DNA of 63,429 nucleotides from Bacillota bacterium. Lineage in GTDB: Bacteria > Bacillota > Clostridia > Peptostreptococcales > Acidaminobacteraceae. The stretch spans positions 1 through 63,429 of the forward strand of contig JAUMXH010000011.1 of assembly GCA_030529225.1 (NCBI GenBank). The letters run 5' to 3'. The stretch's first letter is position 1. Each line of letters starts with the position of its first letter. This document shows, piece by piece, positions 8,930-19,719 of this stretch. The position numbers were made by a program, and so were the translations under genes. A model generated the notes under the pieces. The model made no database searches and had not been told where the DNA came from. It saw only the letters and a list, made by a program, of their open reading frames with translations.

Positions 8930-9337
8930 TTATAATTCTTCTTCCGCGCCCATTACGGATTGCTTTTTCGCTTTTACGTTATCCAAATAGAAGAGCGCGA
9001 TTTCCTTGTTGTCGACACTCTGATACACCTGTTGGAAGAACGGGAAGATATCGAAGGCTTTTTGAATCATCGCCGCATCGTCGGTAAATCTGACTTCCGC
9101 ATCCATTCTGACCCACTCGTTCTTCTTGTTCGGCATAGAACAAATCTGCACCTTCGGGTTGCGCTCGAGCTCCTTATAAAAGTTCTTTGACTTCGCGGTC
9201 AAAAAGTATATTTTATCATTCTCGTACATCTTAAAGGCCAAGAATCTGACGCTCGGCTTGTCGCCATCACAGGTAGCGACCGCAACCGGTGTACTTGTTT
9301 CGCCAAAAAATTCCTTAATCACTTCTACATTGCTCAT
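8930..9337 (-). CDS. Pyridoxamine 5'-phosphate oxidase family (FMN split-barrel) protein
   Basis: A 135-residue protein with the split-barrel pattern: 'TPVAVATCDGDKPSVRFLAF' (about 16-35), 'DKIYFLTAKSKNFYKELERN' and 'VQICSMPNKKNEWVRMDAEV'. Members bind FMN, sometimes heme or F420, and act as small flavin reductases or oxidases; the reaction here cannot be told. A CxxC-type zinc site is absent. AAGGAGATACGAT precedes the ATG. The gene lies alone between the MCP block and the small membrane protein. Confidence 0.8.
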   Translation of the reverse strand: MSNVEVIKEFFGETSTPVAVATCDGDKPSVRFLAFKMYENDKIYFLTAKSKNFYKELERNPKVQICSMPNKKNEWVRMDAEVRFTDDAAMIQKAFDIFPFFQQVYQSVDNKEIALFYLDNVKAKKQSVMGAEEEL

Positions 9338-9470
9338 ATCGTATCTCCTTCTCTATTCGTGCATGTCCGCCGAAAGAACGGATTTTCAGGGATGCTCTGC
9401 GATAGGAACCCTTCTTTTCGCAAAGCTCCCGCACCGTCCTCCGCTTAATAATAGTTTAACATAAAAACAA

Positions 9471-9484
9471 AGATTTATCAATCT
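9471..9484 (-). terminator. Weak terminator after the first chemoreceptor
   Basis: Read on the minus strand, AGATT and AATCT (5 pairs, 4-base loop) are followed by TTGTTTTTA. The stem is short, so leaky termination is likely. Confidence 0.35.
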
Positions 9485-9504
9485 CAAATCCGAGGCTCTT
9501 TTTC

Positions 9505-11622
9505 TTAGAGCGAAAAGCGGGACACTTCGTTCTGCAGCTCGCAGGCAATCTCCGCCAAGTTGTCGCTCGCACTCGTAATGTCGTTGATCGACTGCGTTTG
9601 GATGTCCACATTGGCTGCGGCCTCCTGGGCGCCGGTCGCATTTTCCTGCGCAATGGAAGAGAGGTTTTGTATGGCCATGGTCAGTTCCGCGTTTTTGTAC
9701 TCAATCTGAGCCGAGTTCCGACTGATTTTATCTACGACGGCCTTGCTTTGCTCGACCGCCTCGGCGATCTCATTGAACTTCTGCTCCGTGATTTCGGTCT
9801 GCTCATTTTGCTTCGCGATGATTTCACCCACTTCGCTCATCTTATCGACCGCATCCGTAGCCTTGTTTTTCAAGCTCTCTATGATGACGCGGATCTCGTC
9901 GGTAAACTTGCCCGAATCTTCGGCCAGCTTGCGAATCTCTTCGGCAACGACCGCAAAACCCCGTCCGGCCTCTCCGGCCCTCGCCGCTTCGATCGCTGCG
10001 TTCAGCGCAAGGAGGTTGGTCTGGTCGGCAATCGACTGGATCATCTCCGAGGCTTTAAAGATGCTCTCGGCGCCCTCGCTGGTTCCATGGATGATTTGGT
10101 TGACCACCAGAGATTCCTTGTTGCTTTGATCCGTATAGTGTTTCAAGTCGCTGATGGCGAGTTTTCCTTCGTTTTTTTTCTGATCGATATTGTCGACGGC
10201 CTCGCTCAGCCTGCTGAGCCCATCGAGCATTTCGGCCAGGAGTCGGCTGTTGTCCTCAATGTTTAAAGAGGCCACTCCGGTATCCTTGGCCTGGTCGCTT
10301 GCCCCGTCTGCAATGTTGTTGACCGCCGAAGCCACTTCCGAGGCGCTCTCGTTCGTATTTTGCGCGGTCGCAGTCAGCTCTTCCGCAGTCGCTGCGGTAT
10401 TGGCGGCGTGGTCGAGGATGTTCACGACGATGGAGCGCATGTTTCCGAGCATTTTGTGGATGGCGCGGAGGATGTCTCCCACCTCACCCTTCTGCTCGAT
10501 CCACCTTTGCATCCCGTCATCCTCGTCCTTGGTGTTCAGGTTGTAGTTCGCCAATTTATCCATCACTCTGCGAATCAACTTGAGCGGGTTGACGATGTTG
10601 TTTGAAAAGAGGTTCGAAAGTAGGATCGTAACGAGGAGGGAGGTAATGATAATAATCAGAAGTTGGATCAGCAAACTCTTTTGAATCCTGATTGCGTTCA
10701 GCTCCTCCTTATCGATGACCGCGACGTAGGTCCAGGAAAGCTCTTCGCTCTGAGACGGATACGCCCACATCACATAGGCCTTCCCGTTCGTTTCATCGTA
10801 GTACTCGACTTGATTCTGCGGAAGGTTCTTTGCGTCTTGGTAGCCCGGGATGTTCAAATCGCCGATCTTCTTGCCGATGTACTCGGCGCTCTTGTGGCTG
10901 ATGATGTTGCCCTCCCGGTCGATCATAAACAGGAAGCCGGTCTCACCGAGCTTGACGCTGCCGGTCTTTCTCTGAAACTCATTCAAGTCCAGAGAAAAGT
11001 CGATGACACCCACCAAGTTGCCCTGTTTATCGTGGATGGTCTTGGACATCTCGATTGAAGTTGATCCGTCCGAGGACATATAGAGCTCCGAGGTCGCCTC
11101 ACCGTTGGGGGAAGCCTTCGCGATTTTGTACCACGAACGCTCCCTGGCATCGTAGTTCGGATTTCTGGGTGCCTTCGGGTACATCAAAAAACCGCCGTGC
11201 TTCTCCACGCCCAGAGCGATGGAGAAGATGGCCGGGTTGGTGTCCTTCACCCTCTTCAAGCTCTCGTACAGGCTTTGCTCGAACGGCGTTCCCTGCTCGG
11301 GATTCATCGAGATCTTCCCGTCCGCCGTGTCCGGTTCCTTCGTGATATACTCGCTGATTCTTTCATCAATGGCCTTGACTTCACTTGTCTCGGCCAGGGT
11401 TCTGACCTGACCGAAGGTCGCCTCAAAGTAGGATACAATCCCGTCATCGACCTTTCCGACCTCGCTGCTCACCTGGGCGGTGAAGTTGCTGAGCCCCTTC
11501 GATACGTTTGAAAAATATACCACCGTCCCCAATATCATCATGGGAAGGACGGATATGCTGATCATGGTAATGAGCAGTTTCCGTTTGATAGAGTGTTGCT
11601 TCTCACCCCTGTGTTTTTTCAT
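9505..11622 (-). CDS. Methyl-accepting chemotaxis protein, predicted amino-acid sensing dCache receptor
   Basis: 705 residues: TM1 about 16-38, periplasmic-side dCache_1 domain about 40-312, TM2 about 315-338, a HAMP region ('[17 protein letters not shown]'), then the cytoplasmic signalling hairpin with the conserved tip '[19 protein letters not shown]'. In the ligand domain Y157, R162, W164, Y165 and D208 reproduce the Y-x4-R-x-W-Y...D pattern described for amino-acid-binding dCache_1 receptors. No CheR-tethering pentapeptide is seen at the end (...SRFSL). The ATG at 11622 follows TTGGAGG; the frame is open to 11748 but those residues have no start signal. It has its own promoter candidate (11668-11697). 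Confidence 0.93.
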   Translation of the reverse strand: MKKHRGEKQHSIKRKLLITMISISVLPMMILGTVVYFSNVSKGLSNFTAQVSSEVGKVDDGIVSYFEATFGQVRTLAETSEVKAIDERISEYITKEPDTADGKISMNPEQGTPFEQSLYESLKRVKDTNPAIFSIALGVEKHGGFLMYPKAPRNPNYDARERSWYKIAKASPNGEATSELYMSSDGSTSIEMSKTIHDKQGNLVGVIDFSLDLNEFQRKTGSVKLGETGFLFMIDREGNIISHKSAEYIGKKIGDLNIPGYQDAKNLPQNQVEYYDETNGKAYVMWAYPSQSEELSWTYVAVIDKEELNAIRIQKSLLIQLLIIIITSLLVTILLSNLFSNNIVNPLKLIRRVMDKLANYNLNTKDEDDGMQRWIEQKGEVGDILRAIHKMLGNMRSIVVNILDHAANTAATAEELTATAQNTNESASEVASAVNNIADGASDQAKDTGVASLNIEDNSRLLAEMLDGLSRLSEAVDNIDQKKNEGKLAISDLKHYTDQSNKESLVVNQIIHGTSEGAESIFKASEMIQSIADQTNLLALNAAIEAARAGEAGRGFAVVAEEIRKLAEDSGKFTDEIRVIIESLKNKATDAVDKMSEVGEIIAKQNEQTEITEQKFNEIAEAVEQSKAVVDKISRNSAQIEYKNAELTMAIQNLSSIAQENATGAQEAAANVDIQTQSINDITSASDNLAEIACELQNEVSRFSL

Positions 11623-11667
11623 GCTAACCTCCAAGTTGTTCGATACAGGTCCTTTCCTGCCGTTAGA

Positions 11668-11697
11668 ATATCGGCCTATTTTGTGTTTTGAATAGGC
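11668..11697 (-). promoter_or_regulatory. Sigma-28-like -10 element with overlapping inverted repeat, upstream of the first chemoreceptor
   Basis: On the minus strand GCCGATAT (11675-11668) is an exact match to the flagellar sigma factor -10 element, 46 bases before the ATG. At the expected distance (15 bases) the -35 region reads TATT and fits TAAA poorly. A perfect 7-base inverted repeat, GCCTATT and AATAGGC (11674-11680 and 11691-11697), covers the spacer and could be an operator. Confidence 0.5.
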
Positions 11698-11712
11698 TTC
11701 CGCAATCGATAA

Positions 11713-11761
11713 AAATCCCACAAAAATGTGCCGGTGACAGGTACACATCGCTGTGGGATTT
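11713..11761 (-). terminator. Terminator closing the three-receptor operon
   Basis: Read on the minus strand, AATCCCACA pairs with TGTGGGATT (11752-11760 with 11714-11722), plus an A-T pair outside and an inner ATGTG/CACAT stem. It is followed by ATTTTTATC. It lies just downstream of the receptor ending at 11783. Confidence 0.8.
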
Positions 11762-11782
11762 GATTGGTCTATCTTGCTTTGC

Positions 11783-13951
11783 CTACAGCTTGAAGTGGGA
11801 TACCTCGTTCTGCAGCTCGCTTGCGATCTCGGCCAGGTTCACACTCGCCTGACTGATGTCGTTGATCGACTGGGTCTGGCTCTCTACGCTGGCGGCCGCC
11901 TGCTCGGTCGTCGCCGCGTTTTCCTCTGCAATCGCCGAGAGGTTCTGAATGACGCCGACGATTTCGGCATTCTTCTCCTCGATCGACCTCGAATTTTTGC
12001 TTATTTTTTCCACGATTTGACCGCTCTTCTCGATCGCGCGTTCAATCTCGTTGAACTTTTCTTCAGTGATGCGGGTCTGTCTGTCCTGCTCTTCGACGAT
12101 CTTGCCGACCTCCTGCATGCGATCCACCGCGCTTTGCGCCTTTTCCTTCAGCGCATCGATGATCACTCGGATCTCGCCCGTAAAACGGGTCGAATCCTCG
12201 GCCAGTTTACGGATTTCCTCGGCCACGACCGCAAAGCCCTTGCCGGCCTCCCCGGCTCTGGCCGCTTCAATCGCCGCATTCAGCGCGAGAAGATTTGTTT
12301 GGTCGGCAATCGACTGGATCATCTCCGATGCCTGAAAAATGTTCTCGGCTCCGTCATTCGTTTCCAAGATGATTTGGTTGACGAAGACCGCCTCGTTTTT
12401 GCTGCTGTCGGTCAACCTGAAAATGCCTTCCAGCGCGGTTTTTCCTTCACTCTTCTTAGCTTCAATCTCGCTCGTTGCCCGGGCGAGCTCCTCGAGCATA
12501 TCGACCATCTCATGTAGGTAGTTGCTGTTCTCTTCAACGTTCTGTGCGACCATACCGGTGTCGTTCGCCTGTGCGGTCGCGCCCTCGGCGATGTTTTCTA
12601 CCGCCGATGCGACCTCCGCCGCCGTCTCGTTGGTGCTCTGAGCCATAGAAGTCAGTTCTTCAGCCGTTGCAGCCGTGTTGCTCGCGTGGGAACCGATATT
12701 GGTGACGATGCTCTTCAGATTGTCCACGGTGAGTAAGGCTGAACGAATCATCGCCCCGATCTCATCGTTGTTGTTGATCCATTTTTTTGCCCATACTCTC
12801 TCGGCTTCGGTGTTCAAATCGTAGTTTGCAATCTTTTTAAACACCGTGCTGACCAAAAGAAGAGGCTTGGAAACCATGTTGTCTATCATCAACTTAATCA
12901 GGATCATAATCAGTACCAGAACCCCGATGTATCGGGCGATGCTGATATACATGCTCTTGTACGCGCCGCCCAAAAATTCATAGGCGGGGGTTGCCGTTTG
13001 CAGAACCCACTTTTGGTCGGTCCCCGGGATATTGAAGGCAAAGAAGGTGTAGCCGGTCTCCTCCCCGGTCTCCTTTGAGTTCTCTCTGAAGCGCAGGTTT
13101 TCACCGCTGATCGCCTTCTGATAGTGCTCTTTGTACTCCGGATGCAGCTCCAGATTGCTCTTTAAAATCCGATCGGGGTTCCTGTTGTCGGATACAATGA
13201 TGCCTTCCTCCGTAGTCAGGACAAAGTTGCTCGATTGGTAGTCGCGTTCATACGACTCGTTAAACGCCTGCACGCTGTCCACATAGATTTCGCATTGAAG
13301 CAAACCGACGTTCCTGCCCTCGCTCTTGATCGGCAGGCTGTAGAAGACCATCAGCACATCTTTGCCGTTTACGTTTTCGATCCTCGGGTTCGATAAGCTG
13401 ATCTCGGATTTGCCCAGGTTATTCGTATAGAAGGCATTCTGAGACGGGATTTCAACGGCTTCCAAGGCCGAAAAATCCACCGCGCCCCCCTCCTTGGTCG
13501 CATAGACCGCAAAACGACCTCTGCTCGTTCCGTACTTGGCGTTGTTCACAAAGTCGGCATCCTTTCCGTCAAAGGCGCCGGGCTCAAAGTAGACCCCTAT
13601 CGCGTCCAAATCGCTGCTCATCGCCGAGGCGAGCATCGCGTCCACTATCTTCTCCCTGCTTCGTTCGGCCGCAGGTTTTTTGAGCTCCATCTCTATCATC
13701 TTCTCGACCTGCTCCGTCGCGGCATACGACTTCGCAAAGAACCATTCGAGTTCCTTATTAAAAATCGTCACATCGTTGCTGATTGAGTGCGATGCGGTCC
13801 GGACATCCTTGCGCAGGTTCGTCACCGAATCATAGGTCGTCAAAATCGAAAAAATGACTAGCAGGGTGATTCCTATCCTGATATTCAGCTTTTTGCTCAG
13901 ACCGACGTCTTTGTTTTTCCCTTCCCGTTTCCTTTGAAAATTTTTAATCAT
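11783..13951 (-). CDS. Methyl-accepting chemotaxis protein with dCache domain (paralogue A)
   Basis: 722 residues: TM1 about 25-41, large sensor domain about 45-335, TM2 about 337-357, HAMP-like segment, then the signalling hairpin with '[19 protein letters not shown]'. The sensor contains '[17 protein letters not shown]' (about 118-134), a pattern shared with the receptor at 16042 but not with the other two, so these two are paralogues. The ligand is unknown; the R-x-W-Y amino-acid motif is absent. It starts 10 bases after the stop of the receptor at 13962, so it is co-transcribed with it, and it is followed by a strong terminator. The tail '...SHFKL' has no CheR-binding pentapeptide. Confidence 0.93.
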   Translation of the reverse strand: MIKNFQRKREGKNKDVGLSKKLNIRIGITLLVIFSILTTYDSVTNLRKDVRTASHSISNDVTIFNKELEWFFAKSYAATEQVEKMIEMELKKPAAERSREKIVDAMLASAMSSDLDAIGVYFEPGAFDGKDADFVNNAKYGTSRGRFAVYATKEGGAVDFSALEAVEIPSQNAFYTNNLGKSEISLSNPRIENVNGKDVLMVFYSLPIKSEGRNVGLLQCEIYVDSVQAFNESYERDYQSSNFVLTTEEGIIVSDNRNPDRILKSNLELHPEYKEHYQKAISGENLRFRENSKETGEETGYTFFAFNIPGTDQKWVLQTATPAYEFLGGAYKSMYISIARYIGVLVLIMILIKLMIDNMVSKPLLLVSTVFKKIANYDLNTEAERVWAKKWINNNDEIGAMIRSALLTVDNLKSIVTNIGSHASNTAATAEELTSMAQSTNETAAEVASAVENIAEGATAQANDTGMVAQNVEENSNYLHEMVDMLEELARATSEIEAKKSEGKTALEGIFRLTDSSKNEAVFVNQIILETNDGAENIFQASEMIQSIADQTNLLALNAAIEAARAGEAGKGFAVVAEEIRKLAEDSTRFTGEIRVIIDALKEKAQSAVDRMQEVGKIVEEQDRQTRITEEKFNEIERAIEKSGQIVEKISKNSRSIEEKNAEIVGVIQNLSAIAEENAATTEQAAASVESQTQSINDISQASVNLAEIASELQNEVSHFKL

Positions 13952-13961
13952 TCTATCCTCA

Positions 13962-15959
13962 CTACTCTCTTCGTCCCCAGATTTTGAACTTCAGCACTTC
14001 TTCTTGTAAGTCGAGGGCAATTTCACTCAACATGTCGCTCGAAGAACTGATGTTCTGAATCGATTCCGTTTGACTCTGTACGCTGGCCGCCGCCTCTTCG
14101 GTCGTCGCCGCATTTTCCTGCGCAATCGCAGACAGGTTCTGAATCACCGCTACAATTTTGCTGTTCTTTTCTCCCACCAGTTTGGCATCGCGGTTCATCT
14201 CCTCCACGATTTCTTTGCTCTTTTCCACCGACTGTTCGATTTCATTGAACTTTTCGGTGGTGATCTGATTCTGATACGCCTGCTGTTCGACGATGGTCGC
14301 CGCGTCGTTCATCCTGTCGACCGCGGATTGCGACTTGTTCTTGAGTGCCTCGATGATCAATCGAATCTCCTCGGTAAACTTGTTCGAATCTTCCGCCAAC
14401 TTACGGATTTCCTCGGCGACGACCGCGAAGCCCTTGCCGGCCTCGCCCGCCCTGGCCGCCTCAATCGCCGCGTTTAAGGCCAGAAGGTTGGTCTGGTCGG
14501 CGATCGACTGAATCATCTCCGAGGCCTTGAAGATTTGTTCGGCGCTCTCGTTGGTCTCGATGATGATCTTGCTGACAAATTCCGCCTCTTCTTTGTTCTT
14601 TCGGGTCAGTTCGCCGAGCGATTCGAGAGCGACCTTGCCCTCGTCCTTCTTGCTCGCAATCTCGGCGGTCACCGTTTGCAGCTCACCCATGATTTCGATC
14701 ATGCGAGACAGGATGTCTGTGTTCTCGCTGATGTCCTGGGCTGCATCGGTGGTCTCACTCGCGTGACCGGTCGCGCCCTCCGCAATGTTTTCGACCGCTA
14801 CGGTGACTTCCCGCGCGCTCTCACTGGTGGACTGGGCGATGTCGGTCAAGTTTTTCGAGGTCTCGGCCGTCTGCCTCGCATGCTCGGAAATCTTTCCTAC
14901 CAGGTCGGTGAGCTGACTCACCATGGTCTTGATCGACCTGAAAATATTGCCCACTTCGTCGCTGTGATTGCTGTAGTCCCTACCCGGAACATAGGTCAGG
15001 TTGTAGTTTGCCAGCTCGGAAATGTATTCCTCGATGCTGTCGCATCTGACCTTGATACCCCTCGATAGAAGGATGGAAAAGCCGATTCCCAGGACGAGGA
15101 GGACCGCCGTTATGAGTAAGAACCAATTTCGAATCTCATAGGTGCCCTCGTAGATGACCTCGTCCGGAACGCTCATGATCACATCCCATCTGACACTGTC
15201 GATGTGCTTGGCGTAGTAGGCGTAGTCCTTACCCTCATGACTGCCGTTCAACAGGGTCTCCTTGCTGCTCTTGAGCGTCGCGTAGACTTCTTTGATCAAA
15301 TCGACTTCGGCGATGTTTTCCGCCTTGCTCGACTCGCTGTCATAGAGGAGCTGTCCGCTCTCGCTCGCCAGGAACATCCTTCCCTTGCCCTCAAAAGTTT
15401 CGAGCTCGTTCATAAAGGTGAAGAGGTCGGTGAGCAGGATGTCCGCCGCGATGATTCCCAGGCTCTCTCCGCTCTTGGAATGAACCGACCGGGAAATGGT
15501 GATGACCTTCTCTTTTGTGACCGTGTCAATGTAGACCTCGGAAAATTGCGGCTCGCTGCTTCCGATCGCCGACTTGTAGTAATCCTTCTGCGTATAGTCT
15601 ACGCCGTCGCCCTCGTTGTCATAGCCGCCCGAGTGGATGACCTTGTTTCCTTTTGAAATGAGATACACCGCGCTGATACCGATCTTCTTATCAAACACAT
15701 TGAGCTCGTCCACCTTCACTTCTTCGAGTTTCTGATGGGTCAGGACGACCGAGTTGGAGATGGTATCGAGTACCGAAACCTTCTGCGCCATCCAATCTTC
15801 CACCTTCTCCCTGACGAACTGTCCTCCCGTCTGAATGATTTTCAGAACGTTTTCTTCCTCAGATTGACCCGATATCCGATATCCCAGCAAGGATAAACTA
15901 AGCGTGGTCGTGACCACCAGTATGATTAAAGACAGTATGATTTTCGTTGTTAATTTCAT
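13962..15959 (-). CDS. Methyl-accepting chemotaxis protein with dCache domain
   Basis: 665 residues: TM1 about 6-25, dCache domain about 30-275, TM2 about 279-298, HAMP-like region, and the conserved signalling hairpin. The sensor has '[13 protein letters not shown]' (about 120-132) where amino-acid receptors carry an R-x-W-Y motif, so Arg and Trp are missing and the ligand probably differs. The start follows GGAGGAGAA. It is the middle gene of a three-receptor run (stop 10 bases before the next start). The C-terminus '...KFKIWGRRE' is slightly longer and more basic than in the neighbours. Confidence 0.93.
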   Translation of the reverse strand: MKLTTKIILSLIILVVTTTLSLSLLGYRISGQSEEENVLKIIQTGGQFVREKVEDWMAQKVSVLDTISNSVVLTHQKLEEVKVDELNVFDKKIGISAVYLISKGNKVIHSGGYDNEGDGVDYTQKDYYKSAIGSSEPQFSEVYIDTVTKEKVITISRSVHSKSGESLGIIAADILLTDLFTFMNELETFEGKGRMFLASESGQLLYDSESSKAENIAEVDLIKEVYATLKSSKETLLNGSHEGKDYAYYAKHIDSVRWDVIMSVPDEVIYEGTYEIRNWFLLITAVLLVLGIGFSILLSRGIKVRCDSIEEYISELANYNLTYVPGRDYSNHSDEVGNIFRSIKTMVSQLTDLVGKISEHARQTAETSKNLTDIAQSTSESAREVTVAVENIAEGATGHASETTDAAQDISENTDILSRMIEIMGELQTVTAEIASKKDEGKVALESLGELTRKNKEEAEFVSKIIIETNESAEQIFKASEMIQSIADQTNLLALNAAIEAARAGEAGKGFAVVAEEIRKLAEDSNKFTEEIRLIIEALKNKSQSAVDRMNDAATIVEQQAYQNQITTEKFNEIEQSVEKSKEIVEEMNRDAKLVGEKNSKIVAVIQNLSAIAQENAATTEEAAASVQSQTESIQNISSSSDMLSEIALDLQEEVLKFKIWGRRE

Positions 15960-16041
15960 TTCTCCTCCACGTATTTCGATTCTTCATTCTGTACCTTTGT
16001 TCTGTACCGTATTTTGCACTTTTTTTTGGATTTTCCTTCTG

Positions 16042-18225
16042 CTAGTTGTGAAAACGAGACACTTCATTTTGTAAGTCTCCGGCGATCTCCGCCAGGTTCG
16101 CACTCGCCCGGCTGATGTCGTCGATGGACTGCGTTTGACTCTCGACGCTCGAGGCCGCCTGCTCCGTGGTCGCCGCATTCTCCTCGGCAATCGCCGACAA
16201 ATTCTGAATGACACTGACGATTCCGGCGTTCTTTTTCTCTATGAGTCTTGAGTTTTCGCTCACTTTCGTGACAATTTGACCGCTCACTTCCACGGCCCTC
16301 TCGATTTCATCAAACTTTTCTTCCGCGATCTTGGTCTGTCTGTCCTGCTCGATGACGATTTTTCCGACACCCATCATACGATCGACGGCGCTCCGGGATT
16401 TTTCCGTCAGCGTATTGATGATGCCCCTGATTTCTCCGGTAAACTTGGTAGAGTCCTCCGCCAGCTTCCGAATCTCTTCAGCCACGACTGCAAATCCTTT
16501 GCCCGCTTCTCCGGCTCTGGCCGCCTCGATGGCCGCATTCAGTGCGAGAAGGTTGGTTTGATCGGCGATCGACTGAATCATCTCGGAGGCCTTGACTATG
16601 CTCTCCGCACTCTCGTTGGTCTCCATGATGATTTGATTCACAAATTGCGCTTCCTTCCTGCTGCTGAGGGTCAAATCCGCGATGCCCTTCAACGCAAGTT
16701 TTCCTTCATTTTTCTTATCTTCTATGCCCTTTGTTGCAAGTGCCAACTCCTCGAGCATAGAGAGCATTTCATTCAAATAGTTGGTATTCTCTTCGATATT
16801 TTGCGCGACCGTTCCGATATCGTTTGCCTGCACTGTTGCGCCCTCGGCAATGTTTTCGACCGCCGATGCGACCTCTGCCGCACTCTCGTTGGTGCTTTGC
16901 ACCATCGAGGTCAATTCTTCGGCGGTCGCGGCCGTGCTGCTCGCGTGCGTACTGATGGAACCCACAATGTTCTTCAGGTTCACTACCATGGATCGAATCG
17001 ATCGCGTGATATTCCCGATTTCATCCTTCTTCTCGATGTACGGTACGAGGGCCTGCCTCTCCTCCTCAGTGTCCAAGTTATAATTTGCAATCTTGTTCAG
17101 GGCCGCTTCTATGCTTTTGAGCGGTTTGCCGACCATCTTATCAATCGAAAGTTTGACAAAGAGACCCATGACAATCAGAATCAGCAGATAAGTTACAGCC
17201 ATGAAAACCAGTCTGTCTATCGTGTCCTTGATGAAATCCATCACCGGGGTCGCCCCCTGTATGATCCAGCTTTCATTGGTCCCCGCTATCCTGAAACTCG
17301 CAAAGATATACTCGGTCAGGCGATCCGTGCTCGGAGAGAGCTCTCTGAAATTGCTGTTCTCTTCTCTCAGCGCAACTTCAGTGTACTCTTTAAATCCGGG
17401 CTGAAAATCGAACTCGTTCTTTCCTATGATGTCGGGATTGATGCTGTGGGCCACGATCATCCCCTCTTGCGTGGTCAAAATGTAGTAGGAAGATTCATAG
17501 AGCTTCTTATAAGTCTCCAGGAGAGTCTGTATGCCCTCGATGTCGATGTCGCACTGGACCAGACCCAGAACCTCTCCGTTTTCATCGTAGATCGGGAAAT
17601 TGTAGCTGACCATCAGGTACTTCTCTTCCCCTTCGCCGTAATACTCCGACTTGCTCAAGTGCACCTGCTTCTGCTTGACGGCGTCGTAGTAGTAGCCGTT
17701 CTTGCTGTCATCTTCAATGTCCTCGCTGGAACCGATCCTCGATTCGCCCCCGTCCCGGTAGGCATAGACCGAAACCCGACCCGATTGAGTGGAGTGCCTG
17801 ACGTTTCCCTTGTTGAGTTCGTCCTTTCCGTCAAAGGCGTTCGGCTCAAAATAAACACCGATTCCATAGATCTCCCGATTGGCCAGAAAGGCGGCTTCGA
17901 GGGCATTGACAATCCGATCCCTGCTCCTGCTCTCCGGCGGAAGCTCCAGCTCCTTTTTTACAAAACTGCTGAAACTCAGACCGGTAGAATACGCTCCTTT
18001 CAAGCCGGAAGCGATCTTCTCGGCAAAGATTTGCAAATCCTTGGTGCTCCTGTCGACGGATGCCTGCAAGGCCCTGTTGTAGTCCTTATAGGAAGTGTAT
18101 ATCGTCACAATTGCCAAGATTGCAAACAAGAAAAAAACGAAGCGCTGAATAATATGTTTGCTCAAGCTCTTCTTGGATTTTTTTTGCTGTTTTGTCGTCG
18201 AATCTTCCGTTTTTTTGATCCGCAT
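16042..18225 (-). CDS. Methyl-accepting chemotaxis protein with dCache domain (paralogue B)
   Basis: 727 residues. The N-terminus is strongly basic ('[15 protein letters not shown]'), then TM1 about 28-46, a dCache-type sensor about 50-340, TM2 about 342-363, HAMP-like segment and the signalling hairpin. The sensor shares '[15 protein letters not shown]' and the '[22 protein letters not shown]' region with the receptor at 11783. The ATG follows AAAGGAGGT. It is the first gene of the receptor operon, with a sigma-28-type promoter about 110 bases upstream. Nearly identical DNA in the signalling domains of all four receptors could support recombination between them. Confidence 0.93.
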   Translation of the reverse strand: MRIKKTEDSTTKQQKKSKKSLSKHIIQRFVFFLFAILAIVTIYTSYKDYNRALQASVDRSTKDLQIFAEKIASGLKGAYSTGLSFSSFVKKELELPPESRSRDRIVNALEAAFLANREIYGIGVYFEPNAFDGKDELNKGNVRHSTQSGRVSVYAYRDGGESRIGSSEDIEDDSKNGYYYDAVKQKQVHLSKSEYYGEGEEKYLMVSYNFPIYDENGEVLGLVQCDIDIEGIQTLLETYKKLYESSYYILTTQEGMIVAHSINPDIIGKNEFDFQPGFKEYTEVALREENSNFRELSPSTDRLTEYIFASFRIAGTNESWIIQGATPVMDFIKDTIDRLVFMAVTYLLILIVMGLFVKLSIDKMVGKPLKSIEAALNKIANYNLDTEEERQALVPYIEKKDEIGNITRSIRSMVVNLKNIVGSISTHASSTAATAEELTSMVQSTNESAAEVASAVENIAEGATVQANDIGTVAQNIEENTNYLNEMLSMLEELALATKGIEDKKNEGKLALKGIADLTLSSRKEAQFVNQIIMETNESAESIVKASEMIQSIADQTNLLALNAAIEAARAGEAGKGFAVVAEEIRKLAEDSTKFTGEIRGIINTLTEKSRSAVDRMMGVGKIVIEQDRQTKIAEEKFDEIERAVEVSGQIVTKVSENSRLIEKKNAGIVSVIQNLSAIAEENAATTEQAASSVESQTQSIDDISRASANLAEIAGDLQNEVSRFHN

Positions 18226-18332
18226 CTTAACCCGGCACCTCCTTTTTCAGTATGAATATAGGTTTTTATATATAATTTAAGATTCTATTTTTTTGCTTTC
18301 GTGTACGATAAAGCTTTATCTGTTCAGCGTTC

Positions 18333-18359
18333 TTATCGTCATGAAAGAGAATAAGTTTA
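18333..18359 (-). promoter_or_regulatory. Sigma-28-type (SigD/FliA) promoter of the receptor operon
   Basis: On the minus strand TAAA (18359-18356), exactly 15 bases, then GACGATAA (18340-18333). The Bacillus SigD consensus is TAAA-N15-GCCGATAT, so the -35 is perfect and the -10 matches at 6 of 8 positions. It points at the first of three chemoreceptor genes, as expected for this sigma factor. Confidence 0.7.
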
Positions 18360-18483
18360 CAAAAAAACGACTTTAGAAATTATAGATTTTCCCTTTTTTT
18401 AGTATATTTATTCAAAATTTCCGCCTTTTCGGACAAATTCGGGTATAAAAGACAGAAAACGGAACTTTATTTGCATAAAAATA

Positions 18484-18503
18484 GCATAGCCTCTCGGCTA
18501 TGC
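18484..18503 (-). terminator. Terminator after the SLH gene
   Basis: Eight-pair stem GCATAGCC/GGCTATGC (18484-18491 with 18496-18503). On the minus strand the loop is GAGA, a stable GNRA tetraloop, and TATTTTT follows. Confidence 0.8.
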
Positions 18504-18536
18504 CATCCGGTAAAATAAAAGAACTTCTCAACGAGC

Positions 18537-19673
18537 CTATTCCAAGAGCAGAAGATACAGAATATAGGCCGCTTCGGCGCGGTTCACGGCCTTGAGCGGT
18601 TGGAACTCATCCTTCACATAGGGGTCAAAGGCGCCTTTGGAATCCAAGTAGGCGATGGAATGGGCGACCCAGCCGAACACGCTGTCACCGTCCCGAAATC
18701 GGTCCGCTTCCAGCCGGTAGCTCATAATCTCTTCTTCGCTGCTCTTTCCGGTCTTAATCGCAATCTCCGCACATAGGCTCGCAAATTCCTGCCGGTTGAT
18801 CCGGTTGTTCGGTCCGAAGCTGCCGTCCGTATATCCGTTCAATAGCCCCTCGGCAACGACGCTCGCTACATAAGGAGCGTACCAGTCCTCCGCCTGCACG
18901 TCGTTATAGGTGTTGTTATAGGTGACCGGCTTTAAGTCCAGAGCCTGCACCAGAACCTTGCTCAAGTAGGCCCTGTCGATCGGGTTCTGCGGAGCAAACT
19001 CCGTCTCGCTGACGCCCTCGAGGATACCGAGCTTGCTCAGCTCCGTTACCGCACTCTTGGCATAGGCATACTCGCCCTCCAAGTCGCTGAAACTTGGGGT
19101 AGGGCTCGGCATCTCCTTGATTTTCAGTCCGCTGTTGATCTTGATAACATCTACCGCAAAAGGGCTCCCGTCGGGCCCGCGCAAAAATCCTTCCTCCCCC
19201 AAGAGAAAGTAGGCAGCTTCCTGCGTCTCCGCACTCTCCCCCGCTTCGAGCAAATTTTTGGGAAGGCGGACCAGGGCGAATGCCTTTTCTTCATCGACCA
19301 GGTGACTGTACTTTTGAATCACCCACTGATTCCCGCTCCGATCGATTAAGAGGACGTCGGCCTCCCGGACTTCAAAGCCGCAAAACTCTTTGAGCAGGTA
19401 GGACAGTCTGATTCCCTCGACACTCCCCTCGCGTTCCGACAGACCGAGGGCGCGCCCCGGATCCTTCTGTACTTTGGAGCGTATGGGAAGGGCCGAGAGC
19501 TCTTTGCTCCCCAAGCTGACCGCATCCTCCCGGATCGCCCCCTCGATTCGAACGCCCTCAAAGCCCGGAAGTTCAGCGTCCGCGAAGAGCATCTCAAAAG
19601 GAGACCCGGCACCGAGCAGGGTCGCGGTCAAACAAAGTATACCTAGGAATAAGATTCGAAAAAGAGCTTTCAT
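18537..19673 (-). CDS. Exported S-layer homology domain protein
   Basis: 378 residues. An N-terminal signal peptide (about 1-31, 'LFRILFLGILCLTATLLGA') is followed by a domain of about 150 residues that weakly recalls the oxidoreductase molybdopterin-binding fold ('SYLLKEFCGFEVREADVLLI', then a second strand-rich part); this is a guess. Residues about 190-378 form three SLH repeats ('LSKLGILEGVSETEFAPQNPIDRAYL', 'NGYTDGSFGPNNRINRQEF', 'DEFQPLKAVNRAEAAYIL' shown in parts), which usually bind pyruvylated cell-wall polymer. The ATG at 19673 follows TTTGGAG; an in-frame TTG at 19688 is within that site and is not preferred. It follows the lipoprotein gene in one operon. Confidence 0.85.
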   Translation of the reverse strand: MKALFRILFLGILCLTATLLGAGSPFEMLFADAELPGFEGVRIEGAIREDAVSLGSKELSALPIRSKVQKDPGRALGLSEREGSVEGIRLSYLLKEFCGFEVREADVLLIDRSGNQWVIQKYSHLVDEEKAFALVRLPKNLLEAGESAETQEAAYFLLGEEGFLRGPDGSPFAVDVIKINSGLKIKEMPSPTPSFSDLEGEYAYAKSAVTELSKLGILEGVSETEFAPQNPIDRAYLSKVLVQALDLKPVTYNNTYNDVQAEDWYAPYVASVVAEGLLNGYTDGSFGPNNRINRQEFASLCAEIAIKTGKSSEEEIMSYRLEADRFRDGDSVFGWVAHSIAYLDSKGAFDPYVKDEFQPLKAVNRAEAAYILYLLLLE

Positions 19674-19719
19674 TCCGTCACGCTCCAAACATCACAAACT
19701 CGCACGCGGGCAGCGGGCT

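Larger units (their letters stand above)
18226..18536. other. AT-rich intergenic region between receptor operon and SLH gene
   Basis: About 310 bases without a credible reading frame. It holds the receptor-operon promoter (18333-18359) and the terminator of the SLH gene (18484-18503). The part between them is AT-rich, with no further repeat or start signal that I could support. Confidence 0.7.

Noticed and set aside
16276..18255. A 659-codon open frame on the plus strand
   Set aside because: It is antisense to a complete chemoreceptor gene and shows no family features or ribosome site.
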